Origin: DASZQY01 sp036511595
GTDB taxonomy: Bacteria > Pseudomonadota > Alphaproteobacteria > Rhizobiales > Kaistiaceae
Direction: 5' to 3'
Length of the DNA stretch: 64,000 nucleotides
Assembly: GCA_036511595.1 (NCBI GenBank)
Contig: DATCBY010000072.1
Span: 11,996 to 75,995, forward strand
The translations under genes and the position numbers were made by a program. Within the stretch, counting starts at the first letter, position 1; the number at the start of each line of letters is the position of its first letter. The notes below the pieces were generated by a model that did not search any database, was not told where the DNA came from, and worked only from the letters and a program-made list of their open reading frames with translations. Shown here piece after piece: positions 51,644 through 60,735 of this stretch.

Positions 51644-52288
51644 CTAGGGCTTCGTCGCCTTCAGGTCATCGAAGGAGAACTCGGCGGTGTCCTTGTCCGG
51701 CGAGCCGGCGAAGAGCCCGATCTGCTGGCCGCCGTCAGGAGCGGAGCCGGAAAGCTTCTTAAACTGGGTGCCGTTCAGGTAAAATGTCGCGTCGTCACCA
51801 ACCGTGGTGACGCGCATCTCGTTGGTGGCCTTGTCGCCCTTGTTGGCGCTCGCCACATCCTGCCAGTCCACCTGAGCCAGCCATTTGCCGCGCTGGCGCC
51901 GCCAGACAGAGGCTCTGCCGTTGGGGGCAAGCTCGAAGACGTAGAAGTTGTTGACGTCCTGGTACCAGAAAATCGGACCCGCCTTGGCCTGCGTCGCGTC
52001 TTTTCCCGACATCGTCGTCACGCTCACGCACATATCGACGTTGTCGTAAGTGCCGGCGCTGTTAACGACCCAGACATAACTGCCCACCGGGGGCGACAGT
52101 GTCAGCGCGCCGCCCTCTGCCTTGACCGCGGCACCGGGCTGCCCCCAGGTCGGCTGCAACTGATCGAACGAGTCCTGATAAAGCACGTCCAGTCCCGGGC
52201 AGACTGCTGCAGCCGGACCGGCAGACAGGATCAGCAAAAAGGAAAAGGCGGCAAGGCGTCCGATCATTGCAGGTCTCAATGCTTTCAA
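51644..52288 (-). CDS. Exported glucanase-like (concanavalin A-fold) protein, function unknown
   Basis: 214 residues with a signal peptide (LAAFSFLLILSAGPAAA). The mature part has a jelly-roll pattern: LYQDSFDQLQPTWG, LTLSPPVGSYVWVVNSAGTYDNVDMCVSV, GPIFWYQDVNNFYVFELAPNGRASVWRR, then TTVGDDATFYLNGTQFKKLSG and QIGLFAG, close to DUF1080/laminarin-like sugar-binding domains. No catalytic Glu pair is obvious, so a carbohydrate-binding or structural role is as likely as hydrolysis. The two cysteines could pair. An ATG at 52267 is an alternative start. Confidence 0.7.
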   Translation of the reverse strand: MKALRPAMIGRLAAFSFLLILSAGPAAAVCPGLDVLYQDSFDQLQPTWGQPGAAVKAEGGALTLSPPVGSYVWVVNSAGTYDNVDMCVSVTTMSGKDATQAKAGPIFWYQDVNNFYVFELAPNGRASVWRRQRGKWLAQVDWQDVASANKGDKATNEMRVTTVGDDATFYLNGTQFKKLSGSAPDGGQQIGLFAGSPDKDTAEFSFDDLKATKP

Positions 52289-52415
52289 TTTGGGTTCCCG
52301 ACAACTCCGAGGCAGGCGGGTTCACCTTCTTAGCGACGCTATCGCTTCAGGGAAACCTTCGGCTTGAGCGCCGGCCACCCGCTATGCCACTCATGCGGAC
52401 GGCATTGGAGAACGT

Positions 52416-55400
52416 ATGAGCGCGACAGACAACCGCAAGTGGGACTTCTGGATCGATCGGGGCGGCACCTTTACCGACATCGTCGCCCGCGACCCGACAG
52501 GCGCCATTCGCGTGGCCAAGCTTCTTTCCGAGAACCGCGGAGCCTACCGTGATGCCGCCATCGCCGGCATTCGCACCCTGCTCGGCGTCGCCGCAGATGC
52601 GCCCGTCCCCTCCGGCGTGATTGACACGGTGAAAATGGGAACCACCGTCGCCACCAACGCGCTCCTGGAACGCAAAGGCGACCGGACGCTGCTCCTGATA
52701 ACGCGCGGCTTTCGTGACGCGCTGAAAATCGGTTACCAGGCACGGCCCGAGATTTTCGCCAAGAAGATCGTCAAGCCCGAGCTGCTCTACGAGCGTGTTG
52801 CCGAGGTAGCCGAACGCGTGCGGGCCGACGGCACCATCGAGGCGCCGCCCAATCTCGACTCGGTGCGCGGCGAACTGCGAACGGCGTGGAACGACGGATT
52901 TCGCTCGGTCGCCGTCGTCTTCATGCACGCCTGGAAATATCCGGAACACGAGAAGCAGGTCGCCGATCTCGCCCGCGAGATGGGATTTCCTCAGGTCTCG
53001 GTCAGCCACGAAGTGTCACCCCTGATCAAGCTGGTCGGACGCGGCGACACGACGGTGGTCGATGCCTACCTCTCGCCGATCCTGCGCCGCTACGTCGATG
53101 AAGTTGCCGCCGAGCTGGGAACCGGCCCGAGGCTGATGTTCATGCAGTCCTCCGGCGGACTGACGGCCGCCGAACTCTTTCAGGGCAAGGACGCGATCCT
53201 TTCCGGACCGGCAGGCGGCGTAGTGGCGGCGATCGAGACGGCAAAGCTCGCGGGCTTCGGCAAGGTGATCGGCTTCGATATGGGCGGCACCTCCACCGAC
53301 GTCTCCCACTACGACGGCGAGTACGAACGTGCTTTCGAGACGGAGGTGGCCGGCGTACGCATGCGTGCGCCAATGATGCGCATCCACACCGTCGCGGCCG
53401 GCGGCGGCTCGATTCTGAAGTACGATCAGGGCCGGTACCGCGTTGGACCGGAATCCGCCGGCGCCGACCCGGGGCCCACTTGCTACCGGCGAGGCGGGCC
53501 ACTCGCCGTCACCGATGCCAATGTCATGGTCGGCAAACTCGTGCCGGCCTATTTCCCGAAAATCTTTGGGCCGCAGCTTGACCGGTCGCTCGACGCGGAA
53601 GCTGTGCGCACCGGCTTTGCGCGCCTCGCAACGGAAATCGACGATGGACGCACGCCGGAGGAAATTGCCGACGGCTTCCTGCGCATCGCCGTCGAGAACA
53701 TGGCGAACGCGATCAAGAAAATCTCGGTGGCCCGCGGCTACGACGTCACCGAATACGCCCTGAACTGTTTCGGCGGCGCCGGCGGCCAGCACGCCTGCAT
53801 GGTGGCCGACACGCTCGGCATGAAGACGATCCTCATCCATCCGTTTTCCGGGATTCTGTCGGCTTACGGCATGGGCCTCGCCGACATTCGCGCCACCCGT
53901 AATCTCGCGGTGATGCTGAAGGCGGAGGCGGGCGTCGAAGGACAGCTCACCAAGACGATGACAGCACTGCAGACTGAAGCGGTCCTGGAGCTTGCCGGAC
54001 AGGGCGTAGCCGACGGCGTGCGTATCTTTGTCCGCGCGCACCTTCGCTACGATGGGACCGATACGCCCATCCCGATCCTCATTCTCGAACATGGCGGCGA
54101 CGGCGGAGCTCTCTCGCCGCCTGCCAAAATGATCGCCGACTTCGAGGCGGCGCACCGGAAACAGTTCGGATTCGTGTTCGAGGGCAAGGCGATTGTGGTC
54201 GAGAGCCTCGAGGTCGAGGCCGTCGGCGGCGGCGCCGCCATCGACGAACCAGAAGCGGCGACTGGCGACAAGGCGTCCAGCGAAGACGCCACGGCAGAAT
54301 TCTATTCGGCTGGCTCGTGGCATGACGCGGCGGTTCACCGGCGCGAGAGCCTGAGGGCAGGCAACGTGGTGGCTGGCCCTGCCCTGATTGTCGAGCCGCA
54401 CCAGACCATCGTGGTCGAACCAGGCTGGCAGGCGGCGATCACCGCGCGCAACCATGTCGTGATGACGCGAACCGTGGCGCTGCCCAAGCGGCGCGCGATC
54501 GGCACCGACGCCGACCCGGTGATGCTTGAGGTCTTCAACAACCTCTTCATGTCGATTGCCGAGCAGATGGGCGTGACGCTGCAGAACACCGCCTATTCGG
54601 TGAACATCAAGGAGCGGCTGGATTTCTCGTGCGCGGTCTTCGACGGCGACGGGCGGCTGGTCGCCAACGCCCCGCACATGCCGGTGCATCTTGGCTCGAT
54701 GGATCGCTCGGTCGAGACGATCATCCGGCTGAACGCCGGCGACATCCATCCCGGCGACGTGTTCGCGCTGAATGCACCCTACAACGGTGGTACCCATCTG
54801 CCCGACATCACGGTGTGCTCGCCGGTGTTCGATGAAGCGGGCAGAAAAATCCTGTTCTGGGTGGCGTCGCGGGGGCACCACGCCGACGTGGGCGGCACGG
54901 CACCGGGCTCGATGACGCCGCGGGCTACCACGGTCGAGGAGGAAGGCATCTTCATCGACAACCTGCGGCTGGTCGAGCGCGGGCGCTTCCGCGAAGCCGA
55001 ACTGATGCAGGCGCTGACCGGTCACAAATATCCGTGCCGCAACCCGGCTCAGAATGTCGCCGACCTGAGGGCACAGATCGCCGCCAACGAGAAGGGCGTG
55101 CACGAACTGCGCAAGATGGTGGCGCACTTCGGCCTGGAGGTGGTGTGCGCCTACATGGGCCACGTGCAGGACAACGCGGCCGAGAGCGTGCGCCGGGTGA
55201 TCGACGCGCTGCATGACTCCTCCTTCGAGGTGGCGACCGACCAAGGCGCGGTGATCAGGGTGAAGATCACCGTCGACAAGGCGAAGCGCGAGGCGACGGT
55301 CGACTTCACCGGCACCAGCGCCGAGCAGCCAACCAACTTCAACGCGCCGGAGCCGGTGACGCGGGCGGCTGTGCTTTATGCATTCCGCGTGATGGTCGAG

Positions 55401-56057
55401 GGCGACATCCCGATGAACGCCGGGTGCCTGCGGCCGATCAACATCGTCATCCCCGCGGGCTCAATGCTGTCGCCGCGCTACCCGGCAGCCGTGGTGGCGG
55501 GCAATGTCGAGACCAGCCAGCACGTCACCGACTGCCTGTTCGGGGCGCTGGGCGCGCTTGCCTCCGCGCAAGGCTCGATGAACAACCTCACCTTCGGCAA
55601 CGCGCGCTACCAGTACTACGAGACGATCTGCTCGGGCGCCCCGGCCGGCGTATTCAACGACGGCACCGGCTTCGACGGCGCCGATGGAGTCCACACCCAC
55701 ATGACCAACTCGCGGCTCACCGACCCGGAGATCCTCGAGTTCCGCTATCCCGTCCTGCTCGAGGATTTCCACATCCGCGCGGGCTCGGGCGGCAAAGGCA
55801 AGTGGAGCGCGGGCGACGGCACCGAGCGGACGCTGCGCTTCCTCGAGGAGATGGACTGCGCCATCCTTTCCTCGCATCGAAAAATTCCGCCGCACGGGCT
55901 CATGGGCGGCGCGCTGGGCGAACTCGGCATAACGCGCGTGCGCCGCGCCGACGGCACGATCGAGACGCTGGAAGGCTGCGACCAGACCACCATGCAGCCC
56001 GGCGACGCGGTGATTGTCACTACGCCGACAGGTGGCGGATATGGGAAGGCGAAGTAG
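52416..56057 (+). CDS. 5-oxoprolinase / hydantoinase A-B fusion protein
   Basis: 1213 residues. The N-terminal half (about 10-690) is HyuA-like, an actin-type ATPase fold with WIDRGGTFTDIVARDP, MGTTVATNALLERKGDRT, and the phosphate loop GFDMGGTSTDVSHYDG. The C-terminal half (about 705-1205) is HyuB-like, with FMSIAEQMGVTLQNTAYSVNIKERLDFSCAVFD, HVPVHLGSM-type metal-site sequence, GHHADVGG and GAGSGG-like GSGGKGKWSAGDGTERTL. Fused forms hydrolyse 5-oxoproline to glutamate with ATP. Separate HyuA/HyuB act on N-methylhydantoin or acetone-type substrates. The start is supported by GGAG six bases before ATG. Substrate here is not certain. Confidence 0.92.
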   Translation: MSATDNRKWDFWIDRGGTFTDIVARDPTGAIRVAKLLSENRGAYRDAAIAGIRTLLGVAADAPVPSGVIDTVKMGTTVATNALLERKGDRTLLLITRGFRDALKIGYQARPEIFAKKIVKPELLYERVAEVAERVRADGTIEAPPNLDSVRGELRTAWNDGFRSVAVVFMHAWKYPEHEKQVADLAREMGFPQVSVSHEVSPLIKLVGRGDTTVVDAYLSPILRRYVDEVAAELGTGPRLMFMQSSGGLTAAELFQGKDAILSGPAGGVVAAIETAKLAGFGKVIGFDMGGTSTDVSHYDGEYERAFETEVAGVRMRAPMMRIHTVAAGGGSILKYDQGRYRVGPESAGADPGPTCYRRGGPLAVTDANVMVGKLVPAYFPKIFGPQLDRSLDAEAVRTGFARLATEIDDGRTPEEIADGFLRIAVENMANAIKKISVARGYDVTEYALNCFGGAGGQHACMVADTLGMKTILIHPFSGILSAYGMGLADIRATRNLAVMLKAEAGVEGQLTKTMTALQTEAVLELAGQGVADGVRIFVRAHLRYDGTDTPIPILILEHGGDGGALSPPAKMIADFEAAHRKQFGFVFEGKAIVVESLEVEAVGGGAAIDEPEAATGDKASSEDATAEFYSAGSWHDAAVHRRESLRAGNVVAGPALIVEPHQTIVVEPGWQAAITARNHVVMTRTVALPKRRAIGTDADPVMLEVFNNLFMSIAEQMGVTLQNTAYSVNIKERLDFSCAVFDGDGRLVANAPHMPVHLGSMDRSVETIIRLNAGDIHPGDVFALNAPYNGGTHLPDITVCSPVFDEAGRKILFWVASRGHHADVGGTAPGSMTPRATTVEEEGIFIDNLRLVERGRFREAELMQALTGHKYPCRNPAQNVADLRAQIAANEKGVHELRKMVAHFGLEVVCAYMGHVQDNAAESVRRVIDALHDSSFEVATDQGAVIRVKITVDKAKREATVDFTGTSAEQPTNFNAPEPVTRAAVLYAFRVMVEGDIPMNAGCLRPINIVIPAGSMLSPRYPAAVVAGNVETSQHVTDCLFGALGALASAQGSMNNLTFGNARYQYYETICSGAPAGVFNDGTGFDGADGVHTHMTNSRLTDPEILEFRYPVLLEDFHIRAGSGGKGKWSAGDGTERTLRFLEEMDCAILSSHRKIPPHGLMGGALGELGITRVRRADGTIETLEGCDQTTMQPGDAVIVTTPTGGGYGKAK

Positions 56058-56092
56058 GTTCGCCAGCGCTCCCGCGAAAAGATTCCCCACCC

Positions 56093-56131
56093 ACCATGCT
56101 TCGCATGGTCCCCCGCCCCGGCCTTCGGCCG
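56093..56131. repeat. Double hairpin between convergent genes, REP-like or terminator
   Basis: ACCATGC-TTC-GCATGGT (56093-56109) and CGGCC-TTC-GGCCG (56119-56131) are two perfect short hairpins with TTC loops, 9 bases apart. They sit between the convergent oxoprolinase and extensin genes. The plus-strand end (GATAAAAAG) shows no U-tract. The paired arrangement is typical of short interspersed palindromes. Confidence 0.5.
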
Positions 56132-56154
56132 AAGAGGGATAAAAAGCGACAGCC

Positions 56155-57021
56155 CTAGTCCGCTCCGATCTGCGCGGTGCTGGCGTTGATCTCGCTGCCG
56201 ATGACGTCGGCGGGTGGATCCACGAGGAGCGGGCCCGGCGTGGGGCGCGCGGCGCGAATCGAGCCGGTCGGGTTCCAGTCGTAGGGGACCGGACGCTGGG
56301 TGCCGGCGACCATACCGCTGAAAGGTGCGCGCACCGGGGCCGGGCCGTCGGGGCGCGGATTGCAGTAGCGCGAGGTGCCCTCGTCGTTGTGGTGGGCAAG
56401 GTCGAGGTGGAAGTGGTCGCCGTGATACTTGGCGCCGGGGCCGAGCACGGTCTTGAAGCGCTCGCAGGCGGCCGCGAAAATCTCACGCAGGAACCCGCGG
56501 GTGGCATCGCCGCCGCCGTACCAGTCGGTCTTCACGGTGACGAAGCTGCCGTCCTGCAGGCGGAAGGCGGCGATGTCGATGGCGTTGCCGAAGGCGTGCT
56601 CAGAGAGGCTCTTGCCCTCGATGTTGTCGATCGGCCGGCAGGCATAGGCGCCGAGCTGACGCAACTCGACGACCGGCTCGCCGAACCAGGCGAGCGCCGC
56701 GGGCTGCACGGCCTCGGTGAGCCAGCCCTCGACCGTGGCGGTCATCGGGCAGTTGATGGTGGCCGAGGGGCCGAGGGTGACGGCGCCGTTTTCCATGGCC
56801 GAGACCTTCAGCGGCTCGTACATGCCGCAGGCGCCGCTGCGCTCGAGCGACGACGGCTCGACGTAGGCCGACTGCTGCACCCAGCCGGCGCGCATGCACG
56901 TCTTCTCCTCCGCATCGCGCCAGGCGGCGCGGCGTTCATAGCCGAAGAGAGACAGGGCGCAGCCGGTGAGCGCGAGCAACACACCACCGATAACCGCCAG
57001 ATACGCAACACGACGGAGCAT
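56155..57021 (-). CDS. Extensin family protein (pfam06904-like) lipoprotein
   Basis: 288 residues. A lipoprotein signal (LAVIGGVLLALTGC) gives an acylated Cys near residue 21. The extensin-like C-terminal domain has MYEPLKVSAMENGAVTLGPSATINCPM, LSEHAFGNAIDIAAFRLQDG and the HGDHFHLDLAHH zinc-site motif. That motif, in the D,D-peptidase-like (LAS-type) fold, suggests a metal-dependent peptidase on the wall. Cysteines in CGMYEP and INCP and ACRPIDNIEG may pair. The family is common in alphaproteobacteria and uncharacterised. Confidence 0.85.
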   Translation of the reverse strand: MLRRVAYLAVIGGVLLALTGCALSLFGYERRAAWRDAEEKTCMRAGWVQQSAYVEPSSLERSGACGMYEPLKVSAMENGAVTLGPSATINCPMTATVEGWLTEAVQPAALAWFGEPVVELRQLGAYACRPIDNIEGKSLSEHAFGNAIDIAAFRLQDGSFVTVKTDWYGGGDATRGFLREIFAAACERFKTVLGPGAKYHGDHFHLDLAHHNDEGTSRYCNPRPDGPAPVRAPFSGMVAGTQRPVPYDWNPTGSIRAARPTPGPLLVDPPADVIGSEINASTAQIGAD

Positions 57022-57371
57022 GATGATTCAAATGCGCCGGATTCCGTTAAGGAAGGGTTGAGCATCATCTGGCACACGGCCGCGGCCTCGAGGCGTGAAG
57101 GTTCCCGGTTGAGGACCGCCGTCGGGTCGCACCGGTCGACGTAAACGGCTCATTCGCAACGAGAATCCGCGCCGGGCGCCTCCCGATGCGGCACGCAATA
57201 GCCCGGCACGATCCTTGAGTTGTTGCTGGTGTCGCCCCGGCCGTCAGGAACTGCCGAAACCCACACCGCGACATCGCCCTCCCTGCCCCGAGCAGGCAAG
57301 GGCAAGCACGCCCAAGAACTGCATTTTCCTACCGCGCCAGTTTGAGGCGCTCGAATCGCACAGCGCCATCC
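57022..57371. other. Intergenic stretch without a convincing gene
   Basis: These 350 bases separate the extensin gene start and the CDF gene stop. Only short spurious frames are present. A 26-codon frame (57244-57324, minus strand, MQFLGVLALACS...) starts like a lipoprotein signal but has no following domain. No RNA, hairpin terminator or repeat was recognised. Confidence 0.4.
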
Positions 57372-58283
57372 CTAGACCACCACGACGCCGGTGTGCTTCG
57401 CCTTCTCCTCCGGCTCGACGTGGATGGTGATCGAGGCGTCGGAGACTTCGGAGCGCAGCGCCCGCTCGATGCGGTCGCAGATGTCGTGCGAGACCGAGAC
57501 CGCCATCGCGCCCGGCACGACCAGATGGAACTCGACGAAGGTCATCCGGCCGGCCCGGCGCGTGCGGATGTCGTGGGCCTCGATGGCGCCGTCGGCGTTT
57601 TCCGAGATGAGGGCGCGGATGCGCTCCAGCGTCTCGGGCGCCACCGCCTCGTCCATCAGCCCGCCGATCGACATGCGGATGATCCGCCAGCCGGCCCACA
57701 GGATATTGACCGCGACGACCGCGGCGAGGATCGCATCCAGCACCAACCAGCCGGTGACCAGCGCGAGGATCAAACCGACGACGACGCCGGCGGAGGTGAA
57801 CACGTCGGTGTAGAGGTGGTAGCCATCGGCGGCGAGCGCCGGCGAGCGCCGGCGGCGCCCCTCGCGCACCAGCACGAAGCCCCACGCGCCGTTGACGAGG
57901 CTCGCCAGCACGTTGACGGCGAGGCCGGCGGCGGGATTTTGCAGCACCTCCGGCGCCAGGAAGCCGAGCCATGCGGTGCGGAAGATCGACACCGCGGCGA
58001 TGACGATGAAGACGCCTTCCAGCACGACCGAGAAATATTCCGCCTTGCCGTGGCCATAGGGGTGGTTGGCATCGGGCGGCAGCGCGCCATAGCGGATTGC
58101 GGCGACGGCGGCGAGCGCGGTGGCGACGTTGACAAGGCTCTCCAGTGCGTCGGAATAGAGCGCGACCGAGCCGGTGAGATACCAGGCGGCGAACTTCAGC
58201 GCGAGCACGGCGACGCCGACCGCGACGGAAACCGCCGCGAGCGTATTCGTCCTCATCATGGCGGGCAGCGCGGCTTCCGGCAT
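57372..58283 (-). CDS. Cation diffusion facilitator (CDF) metal transporter
   Basis: 303 residues from ATG 58283; ATG 58259 (MMRTN) is an alternative. Six predicted membrane helices follow NTLAAVSVAVGVAVLALKFAAW. Metal-site residues are in LYSDALESLVNVAT (helix 2) and GYHLYTDVFTSAGVVVG (helix 5, HxxxD), with the conserved PYGHGKAEYFS between helices 2 and 3. The C-terminal cytosolic domain (IRALISENADGAIEAHDIR ... SVSHDICDRIERAL) is a metal-sensing ferredoxin-like fold. It exports divalent metal such as Zn2+, Fe2+ or Mn2+ by proton antiport. HxxxD in helix 5 (not DxxxD) suggests zinc selectivity. Confidence 0.92.
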   Translation of the reverse strand: MPEAALPAMMRTNTLAAVSVAVGVAVLALKFAAWYLTGSVALYSDALESLVNVATALAAVAAIRYGALPPDANHPYGHGKAEYFSVVLEGVFIVIAAVSIFRTAWLGFLAPEVLQNPAAGLAVNVLASLVNGAWGFVLVREGRRRRSPALAADGYHLYTDVFTSAGVVVGLILALVTGWLVLDAILAAVVAVNILWAGWRIIRMSIGGLMDEAVAPETLERIRALISENADGAIEAHDIRTRRAGRMTFVEFHLVVPGAMAVSVSHDICDRIERALRSEVSDASITIHVEPEEKAKHTGVVVV

Positions 58284-58372
58284 CTCGTGCGGGGTTGTAG
58301 GGCGCGCGGGCGGACGGGACAACCGTGAACTGGGGAAGTGCGACGCAGTTGCAGGGATTTTCGGGGCGACCC

Positions 58373-59599
58373 CTACTCCGCCGCCATCGTCTCGACCGTG
58401 GCGAAGGACTCGGCCGGGCCGGCAGCTTCGAAAGGCGTGGTCACCTCGACGAAGGTGTCGGGGTAGAAGCCGTTGAAGCGCGTGCGCAGCGCCAGCGAGT
58501 AGGCGCCGATGTGGCCGATCTCGATCCAGTCGCCGGTGTCGACCGTCTCCGGCAGGTAGAACGGGCGCGACAGGATATCGACGGAATCGCAGGTGGCACC
58601 GCAGACGCGGAAGGGCATCAGCCTGTCCGGGTTGCCGGGGCGCTTGCCGCGATGCGCCGGGTCGGGCAGCAGGCGGGCGGGCAGCGTGATCTTGCCGGTC
58701 CACGAGTCGGAGAGCGACGCCCAGATGCCGTCGTTGATGTAGATGCGCCGGCCCTTGCGGAGCAGCACGCGCACGATGACCGACAGCGAGCGGGCGACGA
58801 TCACCCTGCCCGGCTCGGCGGTCAGCGGCAGGTCGGCGAGGCCCCACGCGTCGATCTCGCGCATGATGTCGGCGATGAGCGCGCCGGTATCGGGCTGGGC
58901 GAGCGCGCCGCGGCGGGGATCAGAACCATAGGCGGCCGGGAAGCCGCCGCCGATGTCGAGCGCCACGATCGGCACGGACGAGCGGCCGCGCACCCAGGCG
59001 GCGGTGGCGAGCGCGCGCTCGTAGGTGCCGGCGTCCTCCATCTGGCTGCCGACATGGAAGCAGAGGCCGACCTTGAACCCGACATTGGCGATGCGCTGGA
59101 CGAGCTCGACGGCGTGCGCCGGGGCGGCGCCAAATTTCTTCGACAATTCGTAGGCGGCGGAACCGCGCGCGGCGAGGCGGACGTAAAGCGTGATGTCCTT
59201 CGGGTCGAGATCGAGGCCGCGCACGATGCGCAGGATCTTGGCGACCTCGTCCTCATGATCCAGCGCCATCGCGCGGATGCGGTAGGTCTCCAGCGCCAGG
59301 CGGATATCTGACTGCGCCTTGACCGGGTGCATGTAGAGCATCTCGGCATGCGGAGCAACGGCGCGCACGGCCGCGAACTCGCCGGGCGAAGCGACATCGA
59401 AACAGTCGATGCCGGCGGCGGTCAGCGTCTCCAGCACGATCGGCTCGCCGTTGGTCTTCACCGCGTAGGCGGTGCGGCCGGGGAAGGCATTGGCGAAGGT
59501 GCGTGCATCGGCGGTCAACACGTTCGGCCGGAAGCAATAAACCGGAACGTCGGGCCGCAGCTCGTGGGCGGCATCGCGGGCGGTGGCAAAGCGCTCCAT
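58373..59599 (-). CDS. Ornithine-type (fold III) PLP decarboxylase
   Basis: 408 residues. It has an alanine racemase-type barrel with the PLP-lysine in RTAYAVKTN near residue 48, FDVASPGEFAAV, CFHVGSQMEDAGTY with the PLP His, LDIGGGFPAAYG (phosphate loop) and TAEPGRVIVA. The C-terminal beta domain carries VCGATCDSVDIL, whose Cys and Asp are the ornithine/lysine decarboxylase active-site pair. It should make putrescine or cadaverine from ornithine or lysine. There is no diaminopimelate-type signature. It starts with ATG 59599. Confidence 0.88.
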   Translation of the reverse strand: MERFATARDAAHELRPDVPVYCFRPNVLTADARTFANAFPGRTAYAVKTNGEPIVLETLTAAGIDCFDVASPGEFAAVRAVAPHAEMLYMHPVKAQSDIRLALETYRIRAMALDHEDEVAKILRIVRGLDLDPKDITLYVRLAARGSAAYELSKKFGAAPAHAVELVQRIANVGFKVGLCFHVGSQMEDAGTYERALATAAWVRGRSSVPIVALDIGGGFPAAYGSDPRRGALAQPDTGALIADIMREIDAWGLADLPLTAEPGRVIVARSLSVIVRVLLRKGRRIYINDGIWASLSDSWTGKITLPARLLPDPAHRGKRPGNPDRLMPFRVCGATCDSVDILSRPFYLPETVDTGDWIEIGHIGAYSLALRTRFNGFYPDTFVEVTTPFEAAGPAESFATVETMAAE

Positions 59600-59795
59600 C
59601 AGGCGGCGGTCCTTCCGAATCGATGCGGCGCAGCGGGGCTTGGACCGCGCAGCTTCTCCACAGGCAAGGGCTTGGAGCGCAATGGTTTTCCCGCAGGCTG
59701 TCCGGGCGTGGCGGCGACTGTCATATTTTGCACTTCGTGACGGACGTGTTTCGCGATATGGTTATGGTTGGTACATCGTTGACGGGAGACAGACC

Positions 59796-59879
59796 ATGAG
59801 CGTTGCTCGACCGTTCCACGTTGTCATGATCTTTGCGGCATTCCTGTTCGTCGGCGCCATCGTGATGGGCCTTATCTAG
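59796..59879 (+). CDS. 27-residue single-span membrane microprotein
   Basis: The frame is MSVARPFHVV followed by MIFAAFLFVGAIVMGLI and TAG, a short polar start and one hydrophobic helix. A good ribosome binding site (GGGAGA) lies 7 bases before ATG. The upstream region (59640-59790) is divergent from the decarboxylase gene and free of other genes, and a strong intrinsic terminator follows 30 bases after the stop. These make a real transcription unit likely. Function unknown; small single-span proteins often modulate larger membrane complexes. Confidence 0.65.
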   Translation: MSVARPFHVVMIFAAFLFVGAIVMGLI

Positions 59880-59908
59880 GCGAGGCGGCGGCAAGCCGCG
59901 GAACTCAC

Positions 59909-59945
59909 GGCCGGGAGGCACCAGCAGCGCCCGCCCGGCTTTTTT
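59909..59945 (+). terminator. Intrinsic terminator after the microprotein gene
   Basis: GCCGGG (59910-59915) pairs with CCCGGC (59934-59939) around an 18-base loop, followed directly by six T (59940-59945) on the plus strand. It ends the microprotein transcript and lies at the 3' end of the convergent SDR gene. Confidence 0.75.
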
Positions 59946-59951
59946 CGGGCC

Positions 59952-60731
59952 TCATTCCCAGGTAGCAGGCTTGCCATCGCGGAAGAACCCGCCGGTGGTG
60001 GTGGCGTCGACAAGCGCGGTCCGCACGATGGACGCCGCGCCCTGCTCCACCGTTCGCGGCGCCGACTTCCCGCCCATGCGCGTGTGCACCCAACCCGGAC
60101 AGGCGGCGTTGACGCGGATGCGGCGCGGAGCGAGGTCGCGCGCCAGCACGCGGGTGAGCGCCACGAGCGCCGCCTTGGAAACACGGTAGGCGGAGGACGG
60201 CCAGCCCTTCGCGGTGTGCTGGCCGGCGGCGACCGCCGCGGCAAATTCGTTGACCAGCGCCACGAGCTTCGTCGTGGTCAAACGCGGATCGGCGAAGCGG
60301 GCACGGATCTCCGGCGAATAGGCGTGCAGCTCGGCCATGCCGCTCGACACCATCACGATGGTGCCGCCATCGGGAATGAGGGACAGCAGCCCCTCGGTCA
60401 CCGCCAGCGCGCCGAAGAAATTGGCGGCCAGCGTCTTCTCCACGACCTCGCTGTTGAAGCCGTCCAGCGAGACAGCGGCGTTGTTGACGAGGATGTCGAC
60501 CGCCTTGCCCTCCTTGCGGAGGTCCTCGACGAGCGCGGCAATGTCGCCCGGTTTGGTCACATCGAGGCGGTGGTAGGCGACGCCGAGTCTGTCCGCAGCA
60601 GCGCGGCCGACCTTCTCGTCGCGGCTGGTGAGGATGATGTCGAGGCCACCTGCCGCAAGCTGCCGGCAGACTTCGAGACCGATGCCCTGGCCGGCGCCGG
60701 TGACGAGCGCGGTGCGTTTGGCCTTCGCCAT
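59952..60731 (-). CDS. Short-chain dehydrogenase/reductase (SDR)
   Basis: 259 residues from ATG 60731. It is a classical SDR: cofactor loop ALVTGAGQGIGLEVCRQL, NNAAVSLDG, catalytic Ser in IVMVSSGMAEL, Tyr-x-x-x-Lys in SSAYRVSKAALVALTRVL, and NAACPGWVHTRMGG. It is closest to plant/bacterial carbonyl reductase-type SDRs using NADPH. It starts four bases after the protease stop, so the two are probably co-transcribed. Substrate unknown. Confidence 0.92.
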   Translation of the reverse strand: MAKAKRTALVTGAGQGIGLEVCRQLAAGGLDIILTSRDEKVGRAAADRLGVAYHRLDVTKPGDIAALVEDLRKEGKAVDILVNNAAVSLDGFNSEVVEKTLAANFFGALAVTEGLLSLIPDGGTIVMVSSGMAELHAYSPEIRARFADPRLTTTKLVALVNEFAAAVAAGQHTAKGWPSSAYRVSKAALVALTRVLARDLAPRRIRVNAACPGWVHTRMGGKSAPRTVEQGAASIVRTALVDATTTGGFFRDGKPATWE

Positions 60732-60735
60732 GAAA

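Noticed and set aside
57065..57324. Small minus-strand frames in the gap upstream of the extensin gene
   Set aside because: They have no homology-like pattern, ribosome binding site or conserved composition; the lipoprotein-like start at 57324 leads to only 26 residues.
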